Of a DNA stretch of 64,000 bases, positions 26,772-33,938 are shown piece by piece. The DNA is taken from assembly GCA_944387035.1 (NCBI GenBank), contig CALXDJ010000003.1, positions 41,776 through 105,775 of the forward strand, written 5' to 3'. The position numbers and the translations under genes are program-made. Source of the DNA: an uncultured Oscillospiraceae bacterium (GTDB lineage Bacteria > Bacillota > Clostridia > Oscillospirales > Oscillospiraceae). The first letter of the stretch is position 1, and the number at the start of each line of letters is the position of its first letter. Under the pieces are notes generated by a model, which saw nothing but the letters and a program-made list of their open reading frames with translations, had not been told where the DNA came from and did no database searches.

Positions 26772-26782
26772 TTTCGACAAAA
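26772..26782 (-). promoter_or_regulatory. Spo0A-type box upstream of spoIIA
   Basis: The minus strand reads TTTTGTCGAAA, which contains the 0A-box core TGTCGAA. It lies 100 bases before the spoIIAA start, where Spo0A~P activates the sigma-H promoter of spoIIA in Bacillus. I could not place convincing sigma-H -35/-10 boxes. Confidence 0.6.
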
Positions 26783-26881
26783 TCCAGAAATTGGACATGA
26801 TATCATCATCACCGTAAGGGAAAAGACCTTGCGGTGATTTTTTTCGCCTGCAGGGAAAGCGATACGAAAGAGGGGACTTCC

Positions 26882-27187
26882 ATGGAATTACAGGTGAAAA
26901 GTGCGGACCGGAATCTGCTGCTGGAAATCAGCGGGGAGCTGGACCACCACGGTGCCCGCAATGCCCTGCGGGAGGTGGAGCAGGCCATCGACGCGGCTCT
27001 GCCCAAGAAGCTGGTGATGGATCTGAGCGGCGTGACGTTTATGGACAGCTCGGGGATCGCACTGATTCTGCGTACCCAGCAGAAAATGCAGCTGCTGGAC
27101 GGAAGCATGCTGGTGTGCAATGTTCCCGCCCAGGCACGGCGGGTTCTGGATGCGGCGGGCATTAGCCGGCTGGTGACAATACGGTGA
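26882..27187 (+). CDS. spoIIAA: Anti-sigma F factor antagonist SpoIIAA
   Basis: A 101-residue STAS-domain protein. When dephosphorylated by SpoIIE it binds SpoIIAB and frees sigma-F in the forespore. The phosphorylation site is in FMDSSGIALI (Ser56 or Ser57; family Ser58). ATG 26882 follows GAGGGGAC; upstream codons in the same frame have no ribosome site. First gene of spoIIAA-spoIIAB-sigF, 16 bases from spoIIAB. Confidence 0.95.
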   Translation: MELQVKSADRNLLLEISGELDHHGARNALREVEQAIDAALPKKLVMDLSGVTFMDSSGIALILRTQQKMQLLDGSMLVCNVPAQARRVLDAAGISRLVTIR

Positions 27188-27203
27188 AAGAGAGGACTAC
27201 ATA

Positions 27204-27653
27204 ATGAGAACGAGAGCATCCAACGAGGCGGTTGTGGAGTTTCCCAGCCGCAGCAGCAATGAGGGCTTTGCCCGGGCGGCCGCAGCCTGCTTTGCCTCCC
27301 AGATGGACCCCACCCTCAACGAGCTGGAGGACATCAAGACCGCTGTCAGCGAGGCGGTGACCAACGCCATTGTCCACGCCTATCCGGACTCCATCGGCAA
27401 GGTGGTGCTCAAGCTGCGGATTTGCCCGGGCAATGTGCTGGAGCTGACGGTAAAGGATCACGGCCGCGGCATTCCGGACGTGGACAAGGCCCGGCAGCCC
27501 ATGTATACCACCGGCGGGGAAGAGCGCAGCGGCATGGGCTTTACGATTATGGAAAGCTTCATGGACCAGCTGACGGTGCGTTCCGTGCCGGGGAAGGGGA
27601 CCAGCGTGGTGATGCGCAAGCGGCTGGCTCCCCGGATGAAGCAGGGAAAATGA
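27204..27653 (+). CDS. spoIIAB: Anti-sigma F factor SpoIIAB
   Basis: A 149-residue GHKL-type serine kinase that holds sigma-F inactive and phosphorylates SpoIIAA. The N-box is in LEDIKTAVSEAVTNAIVHAY, the G1 box in VKDHGRGIPDV and the G2 box in ERSGMGFTIMESFMD. Length is normal. Its stop overlaps the sigF start as ATGA, so anti-sigma and sigma factors are translationally coupled. Confidence 0.96.
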   Translation: MRTRASNEAVVEFPSRSSNEGFARAAAACFASQMDPTLNELEDIKTAVSEAVTNAIVHAYPDSIGKVVLKLRICPGNVLELTVKDHGRGIPDVDKARQPMYTTGGEERSGMGFTIMESFMDQLTVRSVPGKGTSVVMRKRLAPRMKQGK

Positions 27654-28354
27654 GCGCGGCGCTGGAGGTGCTGCGGGCAGCCCAGCAAGGGGACCGGGAA
27701 GCCTGCGAGCAGGCAGTGCTGGAAAACAACGGCCTGATCTGGAGTATTGTACGGCGGTACTATGGTCGGGGGGTGGACCCGGATGATCTGTACCAGCTGG
27801 GATGTCTGGGGTTTTTGAAGGCGGTGCAGGGGTTCGACTTCTCCTATGGCACCTGCTTTTCCACCTATGCCGTGCCCAAGATCGCCGGGGAGATTCGCCG
27901 CTTTCTGCGGGACGACGGTGCCGTGAAAGTAGGGCGCAGCATGCGGGAGCAGGCGCAAACACTTTACACTGCACGGGAGCGCCTGCGCCAGTCGTTGGGC
28001 CGGGAGCCCGCCCTCTCCGAGCTCTCGGAGGCCACGGGCCTCGCGCCGGAGGAGATCGCCCGGACGGAGCTGGCTACCAACGCGCCGGAGTCCTTGCAGC
28101 AGGAGATGGCCGACGGATTGACGCTGGAGGGGACCCTGGGTACCGAGGCCCCGGAGGAGGGGCTGGTGGAGCGGATCGCCCTGCGGGAGGCCATCGACCA
28201 TCTGCCGGAAAAGGAACGGATGACGATTCTGCTGCGCTATTTCAAAGGGATGACCCAGGAACAGACCGCCCGGGTGCTGGGGGTATCCCAGGTACAGGTT
28301 TCCCGGCTGGAGCGCCGGGGGCTGGGACACCTGCGGGAGAGCTTTGAGGCGTGA
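27650..28354 (+). CDS. sigF: RNA polymerase sporulation sigma factor SigF
   Basis: A 234-residue sigma-70 family factor of the early forespore. Region 2 reads LIWSIVRRYYGRGVDPDDLY and LGCLGFLKAVQGFDFSYGTC. Region 3 is REPALSELSEATGLAPEEIA. Region 4 ends with the helix-turn-helix ARVLGVSQVQVSRLERR. ATG 27650 overlaps the spoIIAB stop. Its last 113 bases overlap a gene on the opposite strand. No separate terminator is visible after its stop. Confidence 0.96.
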   Translation: MSAALEVLRAAQQGDREACEQAVLENNGLIWSIVRRYYGRGVDPDDLYQLGCLGFLKAVQGFDFSYGTCFSTYAVPKIAGEIRRFLRDDGAVKVGRSMREQAQTLYTARERLRQSLGREPALSELSEATGLAPEEIARTELATNAPESLQQEMADGLTLEGTLGTEAPEEGLVERIALREAIDHLPEKERMTILLRYFKGMTQEQTARVLGVSQVQVSRLERRGLGHLRESFEA

Positions 28355-29099
28355 AGAAATCAGGGCCCTGAAACTCCGTCATGGTGGACCAGTAGCGCTT
28401 GGGCATGTGAGTCATGCGGCAGCGGGGATTGTCCCGCTCCCGGATGGCGATGGTGTCGTAAAACCGCTTCCACAGCGTGCGGTAGCGGGCTTCGGCCTCG
28501 TCCGGCGGCGCCATCTGGAAGTCTGCCAGGGGACGGATTACCGCCTGTCCGGCGGCGTGGAGGAGGGCCTCATGGTGGGTCCGGTCATAGAGGAAAAAGG
28601 CATCCTGGGGATACCGGGCGCAGAAATGGCTGCGCAGCAGGGGCAGGACGCGGTTTTTCGGTTCGATCTCCCCGCCCAGGACGCCGCCCAGATCGGAAAA
28701 GCGCACAAAGCCCTTGAGAACATGGGCCTCGCCCTCCAGGTGGCGCACGGCCCGGAACACCGGATAGACAGCCGGATGGGAGCGGTCCCGCAAAAAGCCC
28801 GGGCCTTCTTCCAGCAGGGTGGTCACCAGATTTAAAAGAGCCAGCTCCCGGTCGGGCAGACACGTCAAAAAGCCCCGCTGTAACAGCCGGGCTCCGTAAG
28901 GAGACAGAGTCAGAACCTTGCGCAGCACCCGCCGGGCGTGGGCCGGATCGGTGGGAATGAATCGGCAGGGAAAGAGTGTTGGAGGGAAGTCCTCATCGCG
29001 GGAGATCGCGATGGGGACTTCCTTATTGGCATAGCGGGCAAAGACGCAGCTGAGAAATCCGTCAAAGCTGCCGTCATAGGTATAGACCACTTCACTCAT
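28242..29099 (-). CDS. TIGR03915/DUF4130-type partner of radical SAM DNA-repair protein
   Basis: A 285-residue protein recognised by MSEVVYTYDGSFDGFLSCVF, the conserved central FSDLGG...FCARYPQDAFFLYDRTH region and the late CRMTHMPKRYWSTMTEF segment of the DUF4130 (SAM-linked putative DNA metabolism) family. ATG 29099 follows AAAGGAGA. It lies ten bases after the radical SAM gene, the usual pairing. The last ~45 residues are an unusual Pro/Gly/Ala-rich tail (about 11 prolines), most of it encoded opposite the end of sigF; it may be read-through into antisense sequence rather than a functional domain. Confidence 0.87.
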   Translation of the reverse strand: MSEVVYTYDGSFDGFLSCVFARYANKEVPIAISRDEDFPPTLFPCRFIPTDPAHARRVLRKVLTLSPYGARLLQRGFLTCLPDRELALLNLVTTLLEEGPGFLRDRSHPAVYPVFRAVRHLEGEAHVLKGFVRFSDLGGVLGGEIEPKNRVLPLLRSHFCARYPQDAFFLYDRTHHEALLHAAGQAVIRPLADFQMAPPDEAEARYRTLWKRFYDTIAIRERDNPRCRMTHMPKRYWSTMTEFQGPDFFTPQSSPAGVPAPGAPAGKPVPGIPPAPGRSVPGSSL

Positions 29100-29109
29100 G
29101 GTGTCTCCT

Positions 29110-30372
29110 TTATCCAACGGGATCGAACAGGGAAAGCTGCTCCATGGGGGGCAGCTGCGGACGCTCCGCGGCAACCAGGTAGCGCAGGAGGCTGTCCTGG
29201 GAAAAACGGAGTCCTTCGGGCAGTTTTCCATCCACAGTCAGGAAGTACTGGGCCCGCTTCATTACCACCCCCAGGCGGCGCAGGTTCTCGGTGCGCAGCC
29301 TCCTGGTCCGGCGGGCGGAGAGAATCCGGCGGGCGGAGAGAACGCCGATCCCCGGGACCCGGAGCAGAGCTTCATAGTCGGCGGTGTTGACCTCCACCGG
29401 GAAAAACTCCGGATGGGCCAGGGCCCAGCTGCACTTGGGGTCCACCCGGGGATCGAAGTCGGGATGCGCCTCATCCAGCAGTTCCTCGGCCCGGAAGCCG
29501 TAAAAGCGCAGCAGCCAGTCCGCCTGATAGAGCCGGTGTTCCCGCAGCAGGGGCGGCTTGACCGTTTTGGCCGGGAGCAGGGCGTGCTCCACCACCGGGA
29601 CATAGGCGGAATAGAACACACGTTTGAGTTGGTACCGATCGTACAGTCCCTGGGTCAGGCGCAGAATGTGCAGATCACTTTCCGGTGTGGCGCCGACAAT
29701 CAGCTGGGTACTCTGTCCGGCAGGGGCAAAGCGGGGGGCATGACGGTATTTGGCCAGCTCTTCCCGGCACTGATGGCCCCGGGTCTGGATCTGCCGCATG
29801 GGGGCCAGGATGGCGCCCTTGGTCTTGTCCGGGGCCAGGGTCCGCAGGGCGGTCTCGGAAGGCAGCTCGATGTTCACGCTCAGCCGGTCCGCCAGAAAGC
29901 CCAACTGTTCCACCAGCTCCGGCGCGGTGCCGGGGATGGCCTTGGCGTGAATATACCCGTTGAAGCGGTACTCCTCCCGCAATAGCCGCAGGCAGCGGAT
30001 CATCAGCTCCGTGGTGTAGTCCGGGCTGCGGAAGACGCCGGAGGAGAGGAACAAGCCCTCAATGTAGTTGCGGCGGTAGAACTGGATGGTCAGGTCCGCC
30101 AGTTCCTCCGGGGTGAAGGCGGCGCGGGGCGTGTCGTTGCTGCGGCGGTTGACGCAGTACTTGCAGTCATAAACGCACCGGTTGGTCAGCAATACCTTGA
30201 GCAGGGAGACACACCGGCCATCGGCGGAAAAGGAATGGCAGCACCCCGCCACGGAGGACGAGGTGTTGCCGATATACCCCTTGCGGGAAGCCCGGTCACC
30301 GCCGCTGGAGGTGCAGGCCGCGTCGTATTTGGCTGCGTCCGTGAGGATGGTCAGTTTCTCCAGAACGTCCAT
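29110..30372 (-). CDS. Putative DNA modification/repair radical SAM protein
   Basis: A 420-residue protein with the radical SAM cysteine motif CVYDCKYC near residue 65, an upstream GNTSSSVAGCCHSF stretch, and a C-terminal helix-hairpin-helix LLRVPGIGVLSARRIL of the DNA-binding kind. This matches TIGR03916 proteins, nearly always encoded beside a DUF4130 partner. Substrate unknown; a DNA repair or modification role is inferred from the HhH and, here, from LexA boxes upstream. ATG 30372 has no clear ribosome site of its own and follows the stop of a 41-codon gene by six bases, so its translation is probably coupled. Confidence 0.88.
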   Translation of the reverse strand: MDVLEKLTILTDAAKYDAACTSSGGDRASRKGYIGNTSSSVAGCCHSFSADGRCVSLLKVLLTNRCVYDCKYCVNRRSNDTPRAAFTPEELADLTIQFYRRNYIEGLFLSSGVFRSPDYTTELMIRCLRLLREEYRFNGYIHAKAIPGTAPELVEQLGFLADRLSVNIELPSETALRTLAPDKTKGAILAPMRQIQTRGHQCREELAKYRHAPRFAPAGQSTQLIVGATPESDLHILRLTQGLYDRYQLKRVFYSAYVPVVEHALLPAKTVKPPLLREHRLYQADWLLRFYGFRAEELLDEAHPDFDPRVDPKCSWALAHPEFFPVEVNTADYEALLRVPGIGVLSARRILSARRTRRLRTENLRRLGVVMKRAQYFLTVDGKLPEGLRFSQDSLLRYLVAAERPQLPPMEQLSLFDPVG

Positions 30373-30378
30373 GATCCA

Positions 30379-30504
30379 TTACCGGACGGCATGGCGCCGG
30401 TGAGAGCGGCGGGAGGGCCGCTCGATCAGATCGATGAGACGGAACAGCTGCCACGTCACCGCAGCCACACCAATAAGCAAAAAGAAAAATGTCCAACCAG
30501 TCAT
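30379..30504 (-). CDS. 41-residue LexA-controlled membrane protein
   Basis: MTGWTFFFLLIGVAAVTWQL begins it: one transmembrane helix at residues 4-21, then LFRLIDLIERPSRRSHRRHA, a basic, probably cytosolic tail. AGGAGGG stands seven bases before ATG 30504. It is the first gene of the minus-strand operon with the radical SAM and DUF4130 genes, directly behind two LexA boxes. Small single-pass proteins induced by LexA are often division inhibitors (YneA in Bacillus, SidA in Caulobacter); no sequence similarity is claimed, the parallel is of size and regulation. Confidence 0.72.
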   Translation of the reverse strand: MTGWTFFFLLIGVAAVTWQLFRLIDLIERPSRRSHRRHAVR

Positions 30505-30522
30505 ATGGGTTCCCTCCTGTAT

Positions 30523-30536
30523 CGAACCTATGTTCT
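30523..30536. promoter_or_regulatory. LexA box 2
   Basis: CGAACCTATGTTCT contains a perfect GAAC-N4-GTTC. It lies at about the expected transcription start of the minus-strand promoter, between the -10 and the 41-codon gene. Confidence 0.85.
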
Positions 30537-30542
30537 AACCAT

Positions 30543-30571
30543 ACTATAACTCGAACAATCGTTCGTGTCAA
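30543..30571 (-). promoter_or_regulatory. SOS promoter
   Basis: On the minus strand: TTGACA (30571-30566), an exact 17-base spacer, TATAGT (30548-30543). A near-consensus promoter with a LexA box in its spacer, so it should be strong when LexA is cleaved. Confidence 0.9.
30552..30565. promoter_or_regulatory. LexA box 1
   Basis: CGAACAATCGTTCG is a full 14-base palindrome matching the Firmicutes LexA/DinR consensus GAAC-N4-GTTC. It fills the spacer between -35 and -10 of the SOS promoter. Confidence 0.93.
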
Positions 30572-30593
30572 GAGAAATGCAGGAAAAACGACA

Positions 30594-30626
30594 GAAAAAA
30601 GGACCGCATCCGGTGGGATGCGGTCC
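30594..30626 (-). terminator. Rho-independent terminator of the threonine aldolase gene
   Basis: The minus-strand stem uses 30626-30616 with 30611-30601 (11 bp) and is followed by six T (30600-30595). It insulates the SOS promoter from upstream transcription. Confidence 0.9.
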
Positions 30627-30650
30627 GAAAAACCAAACTCGAACAAATGT

Positions 30651-31682
30651 TTAGACTGCCCGGCAGGCAGCCAGATCCTGCAAAAAGCCCTCCACCGCTT
30701 CGGACGGGGTGGCCCAGCTGGTGACCAGGCGGATACAGGTGTGCTGGGGATCCACAGGGTGGTCCACTTCAAATTCATAGCCCAGGTCCTCCAGCGCCTG
30801 CACCACGCAGTTGGGCAGGATGGGGAATTGCTGGTTGGAGGGGGAGTCGGAGCTGAACTCGTAACCCAGGGCGGCGATGCCCTCCCGCAGGCGGCTGGCC
30901 AGAGCGTTGGCGTGGCGGGCGATTTCAAAATACAGTCCGTTTTCCAAAAGCGCCTGGAACTGCACGCCCAGCAGCCGTCCCTTGGCCAGCACGGCGCCCC
31001 GCTGCTTCATATGCCAGCGGAACCGGGGGCAGGGGGTGTTCAGCACCACCGCCTCACCGAAGAGGGCACCGTTTTTGGTGCCGCCGATGGTAAACACATC
31101 CGTGAGTGCGGCCAGATCGGCCAGGGTCACGTCGGCACCGGGAATGGTCAGGGCGCAGCCCAGGCGGGCGCCGTCGAGATAGAGCAGCAGGCCGTGGCGG
31201 TCACAGCACTGGCGCAGGGCGGTGAGTTCGGCCTTGGTGTAGACGGTGCCGGTCTCCGTGGTGTCGGAGATGTAGACCAGCCGGGGATGGACCATATGTT
31301 CGGAGCTATGGGAAGCAACGATGGCTTCCACCATCTCCACGGAGACTTTGCCGTCGGGAGAAGGCGCGGTGCAGACCTTGTGGCCGGTGGCCTCGATGGC
31401 GCCGGTCTCGTGGACGTTGACATGGCCGGTGTGGGCGGCGATGACGGCCTCGTAGGAGAACAGCAGAGCATCAATGACCACCAGATTGGCCTGGGTGCCG
31501 CCGACCAGAAAGTGAACGGCAGCCTCCGGCGCGGCGCACAGGGCGCGAATCTGCGCGGCGGCCTGCGTGCAGAAGTCATCCAGCCCGTAGCCGCAGGTTT
31601 GGAGAGCGTTGGTGTCCGTCAGGGCCTGGAGGACCTTGGGGTGGGCACCCTCACTGTAATCGTTTCGGAAGCTGTATTTCAT
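30651..31682 (-). CDS. Threonine aldolase family protein (beta-eliminating lyase)
   Basis: A 343-residue PLP enzyme of fold type I, most like low-specificity L-threonine aldolases that split threonine or allo-threonine to glycine and acetaldehyde. It begins YSFRNDYSEGAHPKVLQAL, has YLDGARLG (PLP-pyridine Asp) and the Schiff-base lysine in TIGGTKNGALFGEA. ATG 31682 has only a weak ribosome site. Monocistronic, ends in a strong terminator. Other beta-eliminating lyases share the fold, so the substrate is an inference. Confidence 0.9.
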   Translation of the reverse strand: MKYSFRNDYSEGAHPKVLQALTDTNALQTCGYGLDDFCTQAAAQIRALCAAPEAAVHFLVGGTQANLVVIDALLFSYEAVIAAHTGHVNVHETGAIEATGHKVCTAPSPDGKVSVEMVEAIVASHSSEHMVHPRLVYISDTTETGTVYTKAELTALRQCCDRHGLLLYLDGARLGCALTIPGADVTLADLAALTDVFTIGGTKNGALFGEAVVLNTPCPRFRWHMKQRGAVLAKGRLLGVQFQALLENGLYFEIARHANALASRLREGIAALGYEFSSDSPSNQQFPILPNCVVQALEDLGYEFEVDHPVDPQHTCIRLVTSWATPSEAVEGFLQDLAACRAV

Positions 31683-31743
31683 GAAAAACCAACCCGCTTT
31701 CTAAAAGTAACAAAATCGAGGAAAAACTGTAATAAAATTGATG

Positions 31744-31777
31744 TTGCAATCATACCGCGTATCCGGTATAAATGCAA
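31744..31777 (+). promoter_or_regulatory. Promoter inside a dyad, for the DUF4358 lipoprotein
   Basis: TTGCAA at 31744-31749, a 17-base spacer and TATAAA at 31767-31772. The same bases form an imperfect dyad centred at 31760.5 (TTGCA/TGCAA outer arms and ATACCG/CGGTAT inner arms), which suggests an operator. A second -10-like TATACT is at 31852-31857. Confidence 0.45.
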
Positions 31778-31889
31778 GCGGAGGAAAGAAACACGCCCGA
31801 CGGGGGAATACTGGCAAATACCGGGGAACTTTTTTCTCCGCGGTGCGTCTGTATACTTGAACGACACAGAAAAGAAAGGAAACACAACA

Positions 31890-32414
31890 ATGAAGAAATG
31901 GATGACAATGGCCCTGGCGGCCCTGATGCTGATGAGCTTGCTGACTGCCTGCGGCAGCAAGGACGGCGGCAGCGATGCCGAGACGGCGGATGTGGATCTC
32001 ACGGCTTTCTACAACGGCCTTGCCGAGGAATATCACTGGAGTGAGGACCCCGAGACCAGTGAGGAGGGCGATCTCCTCATGAGCACGGTGGAAGGGGAGA
32101 TGCTGGAGTCCTACTATCCCGGACTCGGCGACATTGCGACCAAGCAGCTTGTTGCCAAAATGCCTCTGATGAGCTCCGTGGTCAATGAGATCGTACTGGT
32201 CCAGTGCGAGAGTGAGGAGGACGCCACGGAGGCCGCTTCCATCCTGCAGTCCCGGGTGGACAGCCAGGCCGAAGGCGGCGCGTGGTATCCCGAGTCCATG
32301 GAGGCCTGGAGCAAGGGCAGCGTGATCCAGCAGGGCACGTACGTGGCCATGATCGCCTCCGCGGAATATCAGAGCGAGATCGAAGAAGCATTCAATGCGC
32401 AGTTTGCCAAGTAA
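31890..32414 (+). CDS. DUF4358-type lipoprotein
   Basis: A 174-residue secreted lipoprotein. The signal peptide MKKWMTMALAALMLMSLLTA ends at the lipobox LTAC-G, so Cys21 would be lipidated. The mature part is acidic and matches the DUF4358 pattern of Clostridia (around VNEIVLVQCESEEDATEA and GSVIQQGTYVAMIAS). Function unknown. ATG 31890 follows AAAGGAAAC. The ending QSEIEEAFNAQFAK lies shortly before a terminator. Confidence 0.82.
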   Translation: MKKWMTMALAALMLMSLLTACGSKDGGSDAETADVDLTAFYNGLAEEYHWSEDPETSEEGDLLMSTVEGEMLESYYPGLGDIATKQLVAKMPLMSSVVNEIVLVQCESEEDATEAASILQSRVDSQAEGGAWYPESMEAWSKGSVIQQGTYVAMIASAEYQSEIEEAFNAQFAK

Positions 32415-32435
32415 GCAGTGCAAGTAATCAACCGG

Positions 32436-32468
32436 GAGCAGCCGCGGCCACGCTGCGGCTGCTCTTTT
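32436..32468 (+). terminator. Rho-independent terminator after the lipoprotein gene
   Basis: A 10-bp stem (32436-32445 with 32454-32463), an 8-base loop and T5. Confidence 0.85.
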
Positions 32469-32490
32469 TCTGGAAAGGAGGGGATGCAAG

Positions 32491-33921
32491 ATGGTATTCA
32501 GCAGTCTGACGTTTTTGTTTGCGTACCTGCCCGTGACGCTGGCGGTCTATTTTCTGGCGCCGCTGCGGTGGCGGAATCTGGTGCTGCTGCTGGTGAGCCT
32601 GTTTTTCTATGGATGGGGCGAGCCGGTGTATATCGTCATCATGTTCGTCTCCATCTTCATCGACTATACCCACGGCCTGCTGGTGGAGAAATACCGGTCC
32701 AATGACCGCAAGGCCCGGTGGTTTGTGGGGCAGAGTATCGTATTCAATTTGCTGCTGCTGGGCTTTTTCAAGTACGGGACGTTCTTCGCTGAGAACCTGT
32801 ATCTGCTCACGGGAATCTCCATTCCCGAGCAGGTGACCCTCTGGGAGGGCTTCACCATTCCGCTGCTGAATATCCCGCTGCCCATCGGCATTTCCTTTTA
32901 CACCTTCCAAACCATGAGCTACACCATTGACGTTTATCGGGGTGACGCGCCGGTGCAGCGCAGCATTGTGAAGTTCGGCACCTTCGTCACCATGTTCCCT
33001 CAGCTCATTGCCGGTCCCATCGTGCAGTATAAGACGGTGGCCAAGGAGCTGGATCACCGGGTGAACACCACGGAGGACTTCGCTCTGGGCGCCCGGCGCT
33101 TTACCGTGGGCCTTGCCAAGAAGGTGCTGCTGGCCAATGCCATCGGCGCTCTGTGGGAGGAGTGTCTGGCGGCCCAGAGTGCCGGAACACTGAGCGTGGT
33201 CAGCGGCTGGCTGGGCTTGTTCGCCTACGGGTTCCAGATCTACTTTGACTTCTCCGGCTATTCCGATATGGCCATCGGCCTGGGACAGATCTTCGGCTTC
33301 CGGTTTTTGGAGAACTTCCGGTATCCGTACCTGGCCTCCTCAGTATCGGAGTTCTGGCGGCGCTGGCACATGTCCCTGACGGGCTGGTTCCGGGATTATC
33401 TCTATATCCCTCTGGGCGGCAATCGGTGCGGCGCGGCCAAAACCGTGCGCAACATTTTCATCGTCTGGTTTTGCACGGGCTTTTGGCACGGGGCCAGCTG
33501 GAACTTCGTGATTTGGGGACTGTACTTCTTCTGTTGGCTGATGCTGGAGAAGTATCTGCTGCGCAATGTACTGGAGCATACGCACAGTGCGGTGAAACAC
33601 CTTTACACTGTGATTGTGGTGTTTGTGGGCTGGGGCATCTTCGCCATGGAGGATCTGGGCGTGTGCGGCGCGTATTTGAAGGCGTGCTTCGGCGGCGCGG
33701 CGCTCTGGAGCGGGGCGGACTGGTTCCGTCTGCGCAACTACGGCGTGCTGTTTATCGTGCTGATTCTGGCATCCACCACGTTGGGCCGGGACGGCTGGCA
33801 GCGTCTGCCCAAGCGGGCGCAGCAGGTGCTCACGCCGGTTTTGATGGTGCTGAGCCTGGTGCTCTCCACGGCGTATCTGGTGGACGGAAGCTATAATCCG
33901 TTCTTGTATTTCCGATTCTGA
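32491..33921 (+). CDS. MBOAT family O-acyltransferase
   Basis: A 476-residue polytopic membrane protein of the AlgI/DltB type, which moves acyl (often acetyl) groups across the membrane to extracellular polymers. The family signature RYPYLASSVSEFWRRWHMSL and the catalytic histidine in GFWHGASWNFVIWG are clear. N-terminal MVFSSLTFLFAYLPVTL is typical. ATG 32491 follows GGAAAGGAGG. The next gene, 17 bases on, encodes a DHHW protein, the usual AlgI/AlgJ-like pairing; substrate polymer unknown. Confidence 0.95.
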   Translation: MVFSSLTFLFAYLPVTLAVYFLAPLRWRNLVLLLVSLFFYGWGEPVYIVIMFVSIFIDYTHGLLVEKYRSNDRKARWFVGQSIVFNLLLLGFFKYGTFFAENLYLLTGISIPEQVTLWEGFTIPLLNIPLPIGISFYTFQTMSYTIDVYRGDAPVQRSIVKFGTFVTMFPQLIAGPIVQYKTVAKELDHRVNTTEDFALGARRFTVGLAKKVLLANAIGALWEECLAAQSAGTLSVVSGWLGLFAYGFQIYFDFSGYSDMAIGLGQIFGFRFLENFRYPYLASSVSEFWRRWHMSLTGWFRDYLYIPLGGNRCGAAKTVRNIFIVWFCTGFWHGASWNFVIWGLYFFCWLMLEKYLLRNVLEHTHSAVKHLYTVIVVFVGWGIFAMEDLGVCGAYLKACFGGAALWSGADWFRLRNYGVLFIVLILASTTLGRDGWQRLPKRAQQVLTPVLMVLSLVLSTAYLVDGSYNPFLYFRF

Positions 33922-33938
33922 AGAAGGGAGGACAGGAG

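Noticed and set aside
30640..30653. A third LexA-like site, CGAACAAATGTTTA
   Set aside because: GAAC-N4-GTTT has one mismatch and falls on the last codons of the threonine aldolase gene, about 75 bases from the SOS promoter and beyond a terminator. Probably chance.
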